DNA of 64,000 bases, from NCBI GenBank assembly GCA_963807775.1, contig CAWECY010000002.1, forward strand, positions 186,001-250,000, read 5' to 3'. The DNA comes from Bog-473 sp963807775. Its GTDB lineage: Bacteria > Actinomycetota > Acidimicrobiia > Acidimicrobiales > RAAP-2. Shown one piece after another: positions 27,679-36,445 of the stretch. The position numbers were made by a program, and so were the translations under genes. Below the pieces are notes generated by a model that was not told the origin of the DNA, did no database searches, and was given only the letters and a program-made list of their open reading frames with translations. The first letter of the stretch is position 1; the number at the start of each line of letters is the position of its first letter.

Positions 27679-29908
27679 ATGAGCGACTCGCGCCACTGCG
27701 CCACCGCCAGAAGAAGTGGCGGCCGAGAGTCCAGCAGACCTGGCACGCCTCCTGTCCGATTCGGCTCAGGAACGTCAGAGCGCGGCGAAGCCAACGACGA
27801 CGTACTCCTTCCCGAGGAGCTCTTGCCCGGAACGCGAGAGGACCGGGTGTCTCTGCGCGAGGGCCTGCGCAAGACGGGGATGTCGACCTTCGGCATCTTG
27901 GCCATCATCGTCGCGCTGGACAACCTCCAGAGCTCCGGCCTGAGCGTCCTGGCGCCCAACATCCAAGCGTCGTTTCGCGTCAGCTCCGGCGTGATCGTGT
28001 TCGTCGCCGGCATCTCGGGCGCCTTCCTCGTCCTCGGCATCCTTCCGATGGGCTGGCTGGCCGACCGGTACCGCCGCGCCCCGATCGTCGCCTGCGCCAC
28101 GTTCTTCTTCGGAGTCATGGTGTTCCTCTCGGGGCTGGCCACGAACATCTTCCTGTTCTTCCTGGCCCGCTTCGGAGCCGGGGTGTCGCAGGCTTCCACG
28201 CAGACGGTCCACGGCTCACTCTTGGCCGACACCTACCCGATCAGCATGCGCGGCCGCATCGGGGCGTCGATGGGCATCGCCACCGGCATCGCCACCGCCC
28301 TCAGCCCGATCTTGGCGGGGACGATCGCCACCGTGGTCGGGGGGCCCAACGGGTGGCGGTGGGCGTTCTACATACTGGCCGTGCCGATCCTCGTGATCGC
28401 CGTCATTGCGTTCCGACTGCGTGAACCTCCCCGTGGTCAGCACGAGAAGCTCGACGTGCTGGGCGAGGTCATCGGGAACACCAAACCGGTGCCACCGTCG
28501 CTCGAAGCCGCGTTCGCCCGGATACTGAAGATCCGCACCATAAAGATGTGCCTGATCGCCTTCTCGGCCATCGGGTTCGGGCTGTTCACGGGACCGGTGC
28601 TCGGGAATCTCTTCCTCAAGCAGGAGTACGGCCTCGATGCCTTCAGACGTGGCTTGATCGGCACGATCGGGAGTTTGGGTGTGCTGGTGGCCCTCCCGTT
28701 CGTGGGTCGCTACTACGACAAGCTCTACCGCCGGGACCCCGCGCAGGCACTGGCCCTCATTGGGAAGGTCCTCCTCCCGGTGGCCGTACTCGTCCCCATC
28801 CAGTACTTCATGCCCGACGCCGTGCTCTGGGCCGTGTTCAGCGTGATCGTCACGGCCCTGACACTGAGCGCGTTCTCAATGGTCGGGCCGGTCCTCACCT
28901 CAGTTGCCCCCTACCACCTGCGTGGCCTCACCGGCGCCGTCGGTGCCATCTACCTCTTCTTCTTCGGTGCAACCGGCGGCGCCGATCCTTTCGGCCGGTC
29001 TCGACCAGGCCTTCGGTCCCCGAGCCGCCGTGCTGATCGTGATCATCCCGACAACGCTGATCGGCGGGTACCTGATCATCCGCGGTTCGCGCTACATCCG
29101 AAACGACCTCTCTCTCATCGTTGTCGAACTCCAAGAAGAGATGGAGGAGCACCGTCGCCAGGCCGCCGATCCGGAGTCCATTCCCGTCCTCCAGATGAAC
29201 AACGTCGACTTCAGCTACGGGCACGTCCAGGTGCTCTTCGGGGTCGGTTTTGAGGTCCGCCGCGGAGAAGTCCTGGCCCTGCTCGGTACCAACGGCGCGG
29301 GCAAGTCCACTGCATTGCGCGTGGCGGCCGGCCTTGTCACCTCGGATCGGGGGGTGGTGCGCCTCAACGGCCGCACCGTCACCTACGCCACCCCCGAGCA
29401 GCGTTCCAAGCTCGGCATCCATCTTCTCCCTGGAGGCCGTGGCGTCTTCAGCGAGATGACGATCTACGAGAACCTGGAGATGGGTGCCTTCGCCTACCGC
29501 AGCGACCGGGCCGAGATGCGCCGGCGGATCGAGCGCGTTCTGGTCATGTTCCCCGCTCTTCAAGAAGCCAAGGGGCGCCGGGCCGACACGCTGTCGGGAG
29601 GCCAGCAGCAGATGCTCGCCCTGGCCATCGCGCTGCTGCACGAGCCCCAGGTCCTCATGATCGACGAGCTGTCCCTGGGCCTCGCCCCCATCGTGGTCCA
29701 AGAGCTCATCGGGGTGGTCGAACGGCTGAAGGCCGAGGGCGTGACGATGATCATCGTCGAGCAGTCGCTCAACGTGGCCGCAGCGATCGCCGACCGGGCC
29801 GTCTTCATGGAAAAGGGCCAGGTGCGCTTCGAGGGCGCCATCTCAGACCTGATAGAGCGCGACGACCTGGCCCGGGCGGTCTTCCTCGGCGGGGAGGTGC
29901 CGGTCTGA
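27679..29908 (+). CDS. MFS transporter fused to a LivF-type ABC ATPase; one frameshift
   Basis: Residues about 60-450 form a 12-helix major facilitator: GILAIIVALDNLQSSGLSVLAPNI, then the A-motif MGWLADRYRRAP and RFGAGVSQAS. After a basic stretch the chain continues without a stop into a complete LivF ATPase. Its motifs are Walker A LGTNGAGKSTALR, signature LSGGQQQMLALA, Walker B VLMIDELSLGLAP and the LivF-type IIVEQSLNVAAAIADR. The frame changes once near 28980 (one extra base), inside the MFS part. The MFS last helix and the ATPase share one uninterrupted frame, so the fusion itself is not created by the frameshift. Corrected length is about 742 residues. Its stop overlaps the next ATG by one base. 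Confidence 0.85.
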
Positions 29909-32748
29909 TGCTGGCGGTCGGCTGGGTCAATTCCCAGATCGTCTACGACGGGGTGATCCAGGGGCTCGGCATCGCCGTCATCGCCGTAGGTGTCGTGCTC
30001 GTGTACCGCGCCACGAGGATCATCAATTTCGCCGTCGGCAACATGGGCGTGATCGGAGCGGTGACGCTGTCGCTCCTCGTGCTCCAGTACGACATCCCCT
30101 TTTGGATCGCACTCGTCATCGCGCTGCTGATCGGCCTCGTGTTCGGCGCCGCCGTAGAAATGACGGTCATCCGACGACTCAAGAACGCCCCCCGGGTGGT
30201 TGTTCTGGTATCCACTATCGGCATCGCTGGCCTGGCGCAGGCCATTTCGATCGAGATCCCCGAGCCCTCCGATGCCAGCGCCCACTACCCGAGCGCCATC
30301 AACGGAGGATGGACCATCGCCGGCGTGAGCGTTCGGGGGGCCGATGTGGCCATCTTGATCCTCGTCCCGGTGGCCATCCTCCTCCTCATGTGGTTCCTGG
30401 ACCGCACCCTGATCGGCAAGACGGTCAAGGCGTGCGCCACCAACCCGTCGCTCGCCCGCTTGTCGGCCATCTCACCCAAGATGGTCTCGACGATGGTGTG
30501 GGCCCTCGCCGCCGTGCTCTCCACGCTCTCGGTCATCCTGATCGCCGGCGAGACCTCCACCGCAGCCGGTCTGGCCACTCTCGGTCCCCAGACCCTGTCG
30601 GAGGCCCTGGCGGCGGCCGTGATCGCCGGCATGCGCTCGTTCCGCGTCGCGGTGATCGCCGCAGTGGCCATAGCGGTCATCCAGAGTGTGCTGACCTTCA
30701 ACTTCTTGGCGGTGCCCGGCATCACCGACTTGTTGCTGTTCGTTGCCGTGTTCGTCGCGGTGATCTTCGCCAAGCGCGAGGGTGGCGAAGAGCAGGCCTT
30801 CGCTTTCAGCCCGCGGGCCAATCCGATTCCCGAACGGCTCCGCGCCATCTGGTGGGCTCGCAATATCGACAAGGGCGGCATCCTGCTCCTCGGCGTCATC
30901 GCACTGCTCCTGCCAGTCGTGGTAACCGAGCCGTCGCGCGTACAGCTCTACACGGCCGTCTTGGCCTTCGCCATTTGCGCTTCCTCCCTGACGGTGTTGA
31001 CGGGGTGGCTCGGCCAGCTCTCGCTCGGCCAGATGGCCTTTGCCGGCTTGGCCGCCCTGTTCGGAGCGCGGCTCGTTACCGAGGGCGTGCCGTTCTGGCT
31101 GGCCGTCCTCACGGCGATGGTCGGCTCGGCGTTGCTGGCGCTCGGGATCGGCATCGGCTCGCTCCGCGTCCGCGGGCTCTACCTGGCCGTCGTCACCTTC
31201 GTCTTCGCGCTCACCGCACAGCAGTACTTCTATTTCCTGCCCTTCTTTTCGGGTGAGTCGCCCGACGGAGCCAACGTGCCCTACCCACCCGGGAAACTGT
31301 GGTTCCTCAGCTTCCCGGGCCAGCGGACCTATTACTACGTCGTCTTGGTCATCCTGGGGCTCGTCATCTTCGTCCTGAGCCGTTTCCGCGACAGCGGGGT
31401 GGGCCGGCGGATCAAGGCGGTGCGTGACAACGAGACCGCGGCGGCCGCGTACAGCGTGCCCTCGGTGCGGGTGAAGCTGCAGGCCTTCACGTTGGCCGGT
31501 GGGCTGGCGGGGCTGGGTGGTTCACTGCTCGCCGGCGCCTTCGCCAACATCGCCTTCACCCAGACCTTCTTTCTGGTCAACGATTCGCTGAACTTGGTGG
31601 CCATGGTGGTCATCGGGGGTATGGGCTCGGTCTCGGGCGCGGTGATCGGCGCCATCTTCGTCATCGGGATCCCCTCCCTCGCGCCCAACAATGCGCTGCT
31701 CGGCCTGCTCAGCTCGAGCCTCGGTCTGCTCGTCGTCCTGCTCTACTTCCCGCGCGGCCTGAACCAGATCACCTTCGGAGTGCGCGATGCCATCCTGGCG
31801 TGGGCCGATCGACGGATGGGGGACCGCAAGGTGGCGGAACGACCCGTGTATCCGGCCAGGGTTCGACGTCAGAGCGAGGACGCCGCTCCGGTGCCCAGTC
31901 CGGTACTCGCCGTCTCGGATCTGAGCGTCCACTTCGGTGGCATCGCGGCCGTCAACAAGGCGACGCTGCACGTGGACGACGGAGAGATCGTCGGCCTGAT
32001 CGGCGCCAACGGGGCGGGCAAGTCGACGCTGATGAACGCCATTGGTGGGTTCGTGACCGCTACCGGGTTGATCACGCTCTTGGGCGAGGAGGTGGCCAGT
32101 AAGGCCCCGGGATACCGAGCCTCGCTCGGGTTGGGCCGGACGTTCCAGTCGGCCACCTTGTTTCCCGAGCTGACGGTGAACGAGACCCTGTTGGTGGCGC
32201 TCGAGGCCAAGGGGCACTCGGGCATGCTCTCGACGGCCCTCGGTCTGCCCCGAGCCCGGCGACACAACCGGGCCGCGCAGGCCGAGGTGAGCGAGCTGGT
32301 CGAGTTCCTGGGACTCGGCCGCTACCAGGACCATTACATCAGTGATCTCTCCACCGGTACGCGCCGTGTCGTCGAGCTGGCCGGACTGTTGGCGCTGAAC
32401 GCGAAGGTGCTGTGTCTCGACGAACCGACAGCCGGTCTGGCCCAACGCGAGACCGAGGCCTTCGGGCCGCTGATCGCGACCATCCGCAAGGAGCTGGCCG
32501 CGTCGGTGCTCCTGATCGAACACGACATGCCGCTCATCATGGGCATCTCCCAGCGCGTGTACTGCTTCGAGGCGGGTCACGTCATCGCCGAGGGCGCACC
32601 CGCCGCAGTGCGAAACGACCCGCGCGTCATCGCCAGCTACCTGGGCACGGACGAGCGGGCCATCACCCGGAGCGGCTCCACGCGGGGACCGGAGCCCGAT
32701 GCGGGCCCGACCCCGACGACTGAGATCTTCCCCGCCGCCCACGGCTGA
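29908..32748 (+). CDS. LivH-LivM-LivG fusion: branched-chain-type ABC permease and ATPase in one chain
   Basis: 946 residues. Residues 1-295 are a LivH permease (VYRATRIINFAVGNMGVIGA and about eight helices). Residues about 320-640 are LivM (GWLGQLSLGQMAFAGLAALF, RIKAVRDNETAAAAYSV). After a linker, residues about 665-925 are a LivG ATPase with Walker A LIGANGAGKSTLMNA, Walker B VLCLDEPTAGLA and switch His in LLIEHDMPLI. The ABC signature is LSTGTRR rather than LSYGQQ/LSGGQ. Together with the LivF domain of the upstream gene it supplies both permeases and both ATPases of a HAAT importer. The binding protein is probably 35174-36445. Substrate unknown; amino acids, amides or aromatic acids are all possible. 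Confidence 0.92.
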   Translation: MLAVGWVNSQIVYDGVIQGLGIAVIAVGVVLVYRATRIINFAVGNMGVIGAVTLSLLVLQYDIPFWIALVIALLIGLVFGAAVEMTVIRRLKNAPRVVVLVSTIGIAGLAQAISIEIPEPSDASAHYPSAINGGWTIAGVSVRGADVAILILVPVAILLLMWFLDRTLIGKTVKACATNPSLARLSAISPKMVSTMVWALAAVLSTLSVILIAGETSTAAGLATLGPQTLSEALAAAVIAGMRSFRVAVIAAVAIAVIQSVLTFNFLAVPGITDLLLFVAVFVAVIFAKREGGEEQAFAFSPRANPIPERLRAIWWARNIDKGGILLLGVIALLLPVVVTEPSRVQLYTAVLAFAICASSLTVLTGWLGQLSLGQMAFAGLAALFGARLVTEGVPFWLAVLTAMVGSALLALGIGIGSLRVRGLYLAVVTFVFALTAQQYFYFLPFFSGESPDGANVPYPPGKLWFLSFPGQRTYYYVVLVILGLVIFVLSRFRDSGVGRRIKAVRDNETAAAAYSVPSVRVKLQAFTLAGGLAGLGGSLLAGAFANIAFTQTFFLVNDSLNLVAMVVIGGMGSVSGAVIGAIFVIGIPSLAPNNALLGLLSSSLGLLVVLLYFPRGLNQITFGVRDAILAWADRRMGDRKVAERPVYPARVRRQSEDAAPVPSPVLAVSDLSVHFGGIAAVNKATLHVDDGEIVGLIGANGAGKSTLMNAIGGFVTATGLITLLGEEVASKAPGYRASLGLGRTFQSATLFPELTVNETLLVALEAKGHSGMLSTALGLPRARRHNRAAQAEVSELVEFLGLGRYQDHYISDLSTGTRRVVELAGLLALNAKVLCLDEPTAGLAQRETEAFGPLIATIRKELAASVLLIEHDMPLIMGISQRVYCFEAGHVIAEGAPAAVRNDPRVIASYLGTDERAITRSGSTRGPEPDAGPTPTTEIFPAAHG

Positions 32749-32882
32749 GCCGGGCCAGACAGCGTGGTCCGCCCGGCGCCGAGCTTTAGGTCCAGATCAG
32801 AACCCGAATCCTTAGTCCCCGCCTTTAGGTGGACCGAGACCCCCCGTTCCACATTTGGGCATCGGCCGGTCCTTTCGGATAA

Positions 32883-32905
32883 TATTGACGTCGAAGTTGA
32901 AAACC
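32883..32905 (+). promoter_or_regulatory. TTGACGTCG-type motif with promoter upstream of the amidohydrolase
   Basis: TATTGACGTCGAAGTTGAAA lies about 40 bases before the ATG at 32941, immediately after a possible promoter (TTGGGC, 17 bases, GATAAT at 32879-32884). The same motif recurs upstream of three other catabolic genes (41472-41493, 45654-45676 and, reversed, 62133-62150). The preceding 130 bases hold two CTTTAGGT repeats (32784 and 32823) and nothing else recognised. Confidence 0.45.
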
Positions 32906-32940
32906 ATCGCTTCGAGTTCCCGGACATCACGGAGGTGGTC

Positions 32941-34146
32941 ATGGCCAAGAACGTTGTCGACTTTCCCGTCTTTGACGCGGACAACCACATGTACGAGACG
33001 ACGGACGCGTTCACGAAGTTCCTCCCCAAGGAGTACGACGGCCTGGTCAAGTACGTCCAGGTCAACGGACGCACCAAGATCGCCGTCCGCAACGTCATCT
33101 CGGACTACATCCCGAACCCCACTTTCGAGGTGGTCGGGCGACCCGGTGCCCAAGAGGCCTATTTCAAGGAGGGCAACCCCGAGGGCAAGTCTCGGCGTGA
33201 GCTGATCGGCGAGGCGATGCGCTCACCCGAGGGCTTTTTCTCCCCCGAGCCTCGTCTCAAGATCATGGACGAGCTCGGGATCGACCGCGCGCTCATGTGG
33301 CCGACGCTGGCCAGCCTGCTCGAGGAGCGCCTGGCCGACGACCCGAAGGCGACCCACGCCGTCGTGCACGCCTTGAACCAATGGATGCTCGAGCAATGGA
33401 CCTTCAACTACGAGGGCCGCATCTTCCCGACTCCGATCATCACGCTCCCCATCGTGAGCGAAGCCATCAAGGAGCTGGAGTGGGTAGTCGAGCGCGGCGC
33501 CAAGATCATCCTCGTCCGCCCGGCGCCGGTGCCCGGCTACGAGGGACGCCGCTCGTTCGCGCTGCCAGAGTTCGACCCGTTCTGGGAAAGGGTGGCCGAA
33601 TTCGACGTCGCGGTCGGCATGCACGCGTCGGATGACGGGCTCATCCGCTACTACGACCAGTGGGAGGGACGGCGCGGCGGCGAGCTCCTCCCGTTCGCGG
33701 GTGGCAAGAGCGCCTTTTCGGACATCGCGCACACGCAGAGCCGCGGCATCTTCGACACCGTGGCCTCCCTCATCGGGCACGGCATGCTCACGCGGCACCC
33801 GACGCTACGGATCCTGCCCGTCGAGAACGGTTCCGCCTGGGTGCGTCCGATCGTCGACGCGCTCACCATCTCCTACGCGCGTGAGCCCGCCATCTACGAC
33901 GAGGACCCCCTGATGGTGCTCAAGCGAAACATCTGGGTCCATCCGTTCCATGAGGACGACCCGATCGGCCTGATCAATCTGATTGGAGCCGATCGCGTGG
34001 TGTTCGGATCCGACTACCCCCACATCGAGGGCATGGCCGAGCCGCTCACGTACGTGAAGGAACTCGACGGTCTGCCCCACGAGGACGTGGCCAAGGTCAT
34101 GGGTGGCAACCTGGCCGAGGTCATGAAGGTTCCCTTCGCGGCCTGA
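32941..34146 (+). CDS. Amidohydrolase family 2 (TIM-barrel metal-dependent hydrolase)
   Basis: 401 residues; the ATG follows GGAGGTGG. The N-terminal FDADNHMYE takes the place of the usual D-x-H metal motif. Later features are ALMWPTLASLLEERL, VGMHASDDGLIRYYDQWEG and the terminal FGSDYPHIEG, where the Asp is the usual metal or catalytic residue of PF04909 proteins. Such proteins include aminocarboxymuconate semialdehyde decarboxylases and related decarboxylases or hydrolases; the substrate cannot be assigned. It stands alone between the Liv fusion gene and a TetR gene. Confidence 0.85.
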   Translation: MAKNVVDFPVFDADNHMYETTDAFTKFLPKEYDGLVKYVQVNGRTKIAVRNVISDYIPNPTFEVVGRPGAQEAYFKEGNPEGKSRRELIGEAMRSPEGFFSPEPRLKIMDELGIDRALMWPTLASLLEERLADDPKATHAVVHALNQWMLEQWTFNYEGRIFPTPIITLPIVSEAIKELEWVVERGAKIILVRPAPVPGYEGRRSFALPEFDPFWERVAEFDVAVGMHASDDGLIRYYDQWEGRRGGELLPFAGGKSAFSDIAHTQSRGIFDTVASLIGHGMLTRHPTLRILPVENGSAWVRPIVDALTISYAREPAIYDEDPLMVLKRNIWVHPFHEDDPIGLINLIGADRVVFGSDYPHIEGMAEPLTYVKELDGLPHEDVAKVMGGNLAEVMKVPFAA

Positions 34147-34205
34147 GCGAAACCGCTCTTCATCCCTCGTCATCCCGGCCCGGGCCGGATTGATTGACAC
34201 CTTGG

Positions 34206-34234
34206 GCTATACGATGTAAACCCTGAGCTATACG
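34206..34234. promoter_or_regulatory. Direct repeats GCTATACG, 21 bases apart, upstream of TetR
   Basis: GCTATACG at 34206-34213 and again at 34227-34234. The spacing is two helical turns, so both copies face the same side of the DNA. A TTGACA at 34193-34198 precedes them by promoter distance. They may bind a regulator or form part of the tetR promoter. Confidence 0.35.
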
Positions 34235-34361
34235 TCGCAGGACGGGGGCTTCCTCGCGGCAAGGGAGGGATCAATGATGCTGGTACCAGCACGCTCCGGG
34301 GTCACGCCGAGACGCCGTTCGAGCCGGTCCAGAGGCGGGGACGGGTGCGCGTTGTCGTCCC

Positions 34362-35012
34362 GTGACCGACGACGTGGCTGAGCTCACGGTGGAGCGCATC
34401 GCGCAGGAGTCCCTGCGCGTGGTCGACGAGCACGGGGTGTCCGGGTTCACCATGCGGGCCGTGGCTGAACGGCTGGGTGTCACGCCCATGGCGCTCTACC
34501 ACCACGTCGACGACAAGGCCGGGCTGGTCGCCCTGCTGGTGGACGAAGTGATCCGTGGCCAAACGTTGCCCGCCCCCACCGGTGCGTGGCGCGACGACCT
34601 GTGGGAGTTGGCCCATTGGATGCGCGAGGTCACCCGGGCCCACCCGGCCGTGGGCAAGTTGCGCAACGACTACGACGTGTGGACCTCGGCGATCTTCCCC
34701 ATGACCGAGCGCTGGCTCAGCGTGTGGCAGCAGAGCGGCCTCGACCTCGACGCGGCCATGTTCGCCGCGGCAGCCAGTAGCACCGCGATCATCGGCTTCG
34801 TCGAGCAGGAGCTCATCCAGGAGACGTCGACGCCACCGACCGACGCCGTGCTGGCATCGTTTCCGAACGCCCGGTTCGCTTTCAGCGTCGAGCGCGACGT
34901 CGCCAAGGAGTTCGAGCTGGTCGTGCGCGCGCTCATCGAAGGGCTGTTCACCTCGCTGGCCGATGGCGACGAAAGCCGCCCCCCCAAGCCCAAGGACCGG
35001 CGCCGTGCCTGA
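34362..35012 (+). CDS. TetR-family transcriptional regulator
   Basis: 216 residues, start GTG 34362. The N-terminal helix-turn-helix is FTMRAVAERLGVTPMALYHHVDDKAGLVALL (residues 29-59), very close to the TetR consensus. The C-terminal half is helical with a hydrophobic pocket region and no recognisable ligand motif. A long palindrome just upstream of the next gene (35101-35122) is a good candidate operator, which suggests control of the downstream binding protein and possibly the Liv fusion genes. Confidence 0.88.
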   Translation: MTDDVAELTVERIAQESLRVVDEHGVSGFTMRAVAERLGVTPMALYHHVDDKAGLVALLVDEVIRGQTLPAPTGAWRDDLWELAHWMREVTRAHPAVGKLRNDYDVWTSAIFPMTERWLSVWQQSGLDLDAAMFAAAASSTAIIGFVEQELIQETSTPPTDAVLASFPNARFAFSVERDVAKEFELVVRALIEGLFTSLADGDESRPPKPKDRRRA

Positions 35013-35100
35013 GGGGACCCTGCGCCAGGGGCCGCGACCACTTTCGACCATTCGGCGCGTATCGTGCTCCGGTTCGTCGGGCATCGTCCTGCGCCGATCC

Positions 35101-35122
35101 GGTCCGTCAGATCTGACCTACC
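35101..35122. promoter_or_regulatory. Candidate TetR operator: palindrome centred on GTCAGATCTGAC
   Basis: GTCAGATCTGAC (35106-35117) is a perfect 12-base palindrome. GGT and ACC continue the symmetry two bases outside it on each side. The site lies 52 bases before the ATG at 35174 and 89 bases after the tetR stop. Confidence 0.5.
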
Positions 35123-35173
35123 TGGGCGCACGTCGTCCAGACCACCAACGTGTGGCAAACAGAAAGGGAACCC

Positions 35174-36445
35174 ATGCGTAAGGCACTTGCGGCTCTGGCC
35201 ATCCTCCTGATACCGATCACTCTGCTGTCGCAGGCGGTCGCGCTCGGCTCGGCCGGAGCGGCAGAGTCGGGACAGGGCGTCACCCCCTCGACCATCACCA
35301 TCGGCATCACCTACCCCGACGTCGCGGCGATCCGGAACCTGATCAACGTCGACCCGGGCGACTACGTGGCGGCCTACACCGCGCTGATCGACCAGATCAA
35401 CGCCGCCGGCGGGATCAACGGTCGCAAGATCGTGCCTGACTTCGCCGCCGTCGACCCCCTCGGTACGGCGGGCGCGGCCACCGCGTGCTCGCAGCTGACC
35501 GAGGACGACAAGGTGTTCGTGGCCATGGGCTTCTTCCAGGCGGTGGACACCGCCTGCTACGTGCAGACCCATAACACGCCCATCATCGGCGCCTCGCTGT
35601 CGGCGTCGCAGGCCGCCGTCGCCCAGGCACCGTGGTTCAACCCCCAGATCTCCGACAGCGATCTCATCCCCAAGGAGATGGCTATCTTCAAGCAGGAGGG
35701 CGCGTTCACCGGCAAGAAGGTGGGCGTGGTCGGGACGTCGGCCGACTCCGTCGAGATGGCCCTGGTCGGCCCCGCCCTCCAGAAACTGAAGGTGGACGTC
35801 GTGCAGACGGCCGTCAACTCCGTACCGGACACCGACACGGCGGCGCAGGTCGCCGAGTACGGCACCATCGCCCAGAAGTTCCAGTCGTCGGGGGTGAACC
35901 TGGTCGTGGCCGTGGGGAACTCGGGCAACGGGTGGCCTTCTGGGCTCCAGCAGAACCAGAGCACCTACATGCCGCGGTTCATCGCCACCGACTACATCGA
36001 CCTGGACGCCTACACGTCCAACAAGGCCGGTCACTCCAACGCCATCCTCAAGGACGTGCTGACGGCCGGCTACACCCCTCCGGCCAACGTCACCTGGGAC
36101 GACCCGGCCATGAAGAAGTGCGTCGCCACCATCTTGAAGGCCAATCCGACCGACAACATCAACAACCCGGTCACGGCCTCGTCCACCACCCCGGTCACCT
36201 GGACCGCGCCCGAGGTGGCCTGCCAGCAGATGGCGCTCTTCACCGACATCGTGAAGGCCGCCGGGAAGACGCTGAACAACCAGACGTTCCTCAAGGGCGG
36301 GCAGTCCCTCACCGACGTCACCATTCCCGGTGGCGGAGGGACCTACAACTTCTCGCACGGTCACAACGACGGTGACGGACCGGTGTTCGTGTACACCTGG
36401 AGCCCGTCGGCCAACAACCTGGTCCTGAAGCTGACCTCGGGCTAG
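35174..36445 (+). CDS. ABC transporter substrate-binding protein, branched-chain amino acid (HAAT) type
   Basis: 423 residues. The signal peptide MRKALAALAILLIPITLLSQ ends near AGAAES (residue 31). The type I binding fold begins TITIGITYPDVAAIRNLI and contains INAAGGINGRKI, typical of LivJ-like proteins, followed by GKKVGVVGTSADSVEM. The ATG at 35174 has AGAAAGGGA upstream and is preferred over the in-frame start at 35150. It probably supplies the fused LivHMG/MFS-LivF importer encoded just upstream. Its stop codon shares CTAG with the stop of the convergent thiolase gene. Confidence 0.9.
   Translation: MRKALAALAILLIPITLLSQAVALGSAGAAESGQGVTPSTITIGITYPDVAAIRNLINVDPGDYVAAYTALIDQINAAGGINGRKIVPDFAAVDPLGTAGAATACSQLTEDDKVFVAMGFFQAVDTACYVQTHNTPIIGASLSASQAAVAQAPWFNPQISDSDLIPKEMAIFKQEGAFTGKKVGVVGTSADSVEMALVGPALQKLKVDVVQTAVNSVPDTDTAAQVAEYGTIAQKFQSSGVNLVVAVGNSGNGWPSGLQQNQSTYMPRFIATDYIDLDAYTSNKAGHSNAILKDVLTAGYTPPANVTWDDPAMKKCVATILKANPTDNINNPVTASSTTPVTWTAPEVACQQMALFTDIVKAAGKTLNNQTFLKGGQSLTDVTIPGGGGTYNFSHGHNDGDGPVFVYTWSPSANNLVLKLTSG

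Noticed and set aside
27365..27679. Small minus-strand frame (about 104 codons) covering the uxaC promoter
   Set aside because: It overlaps uxaC and both regulatory elements, has no ribosome site and no recognisable domain.
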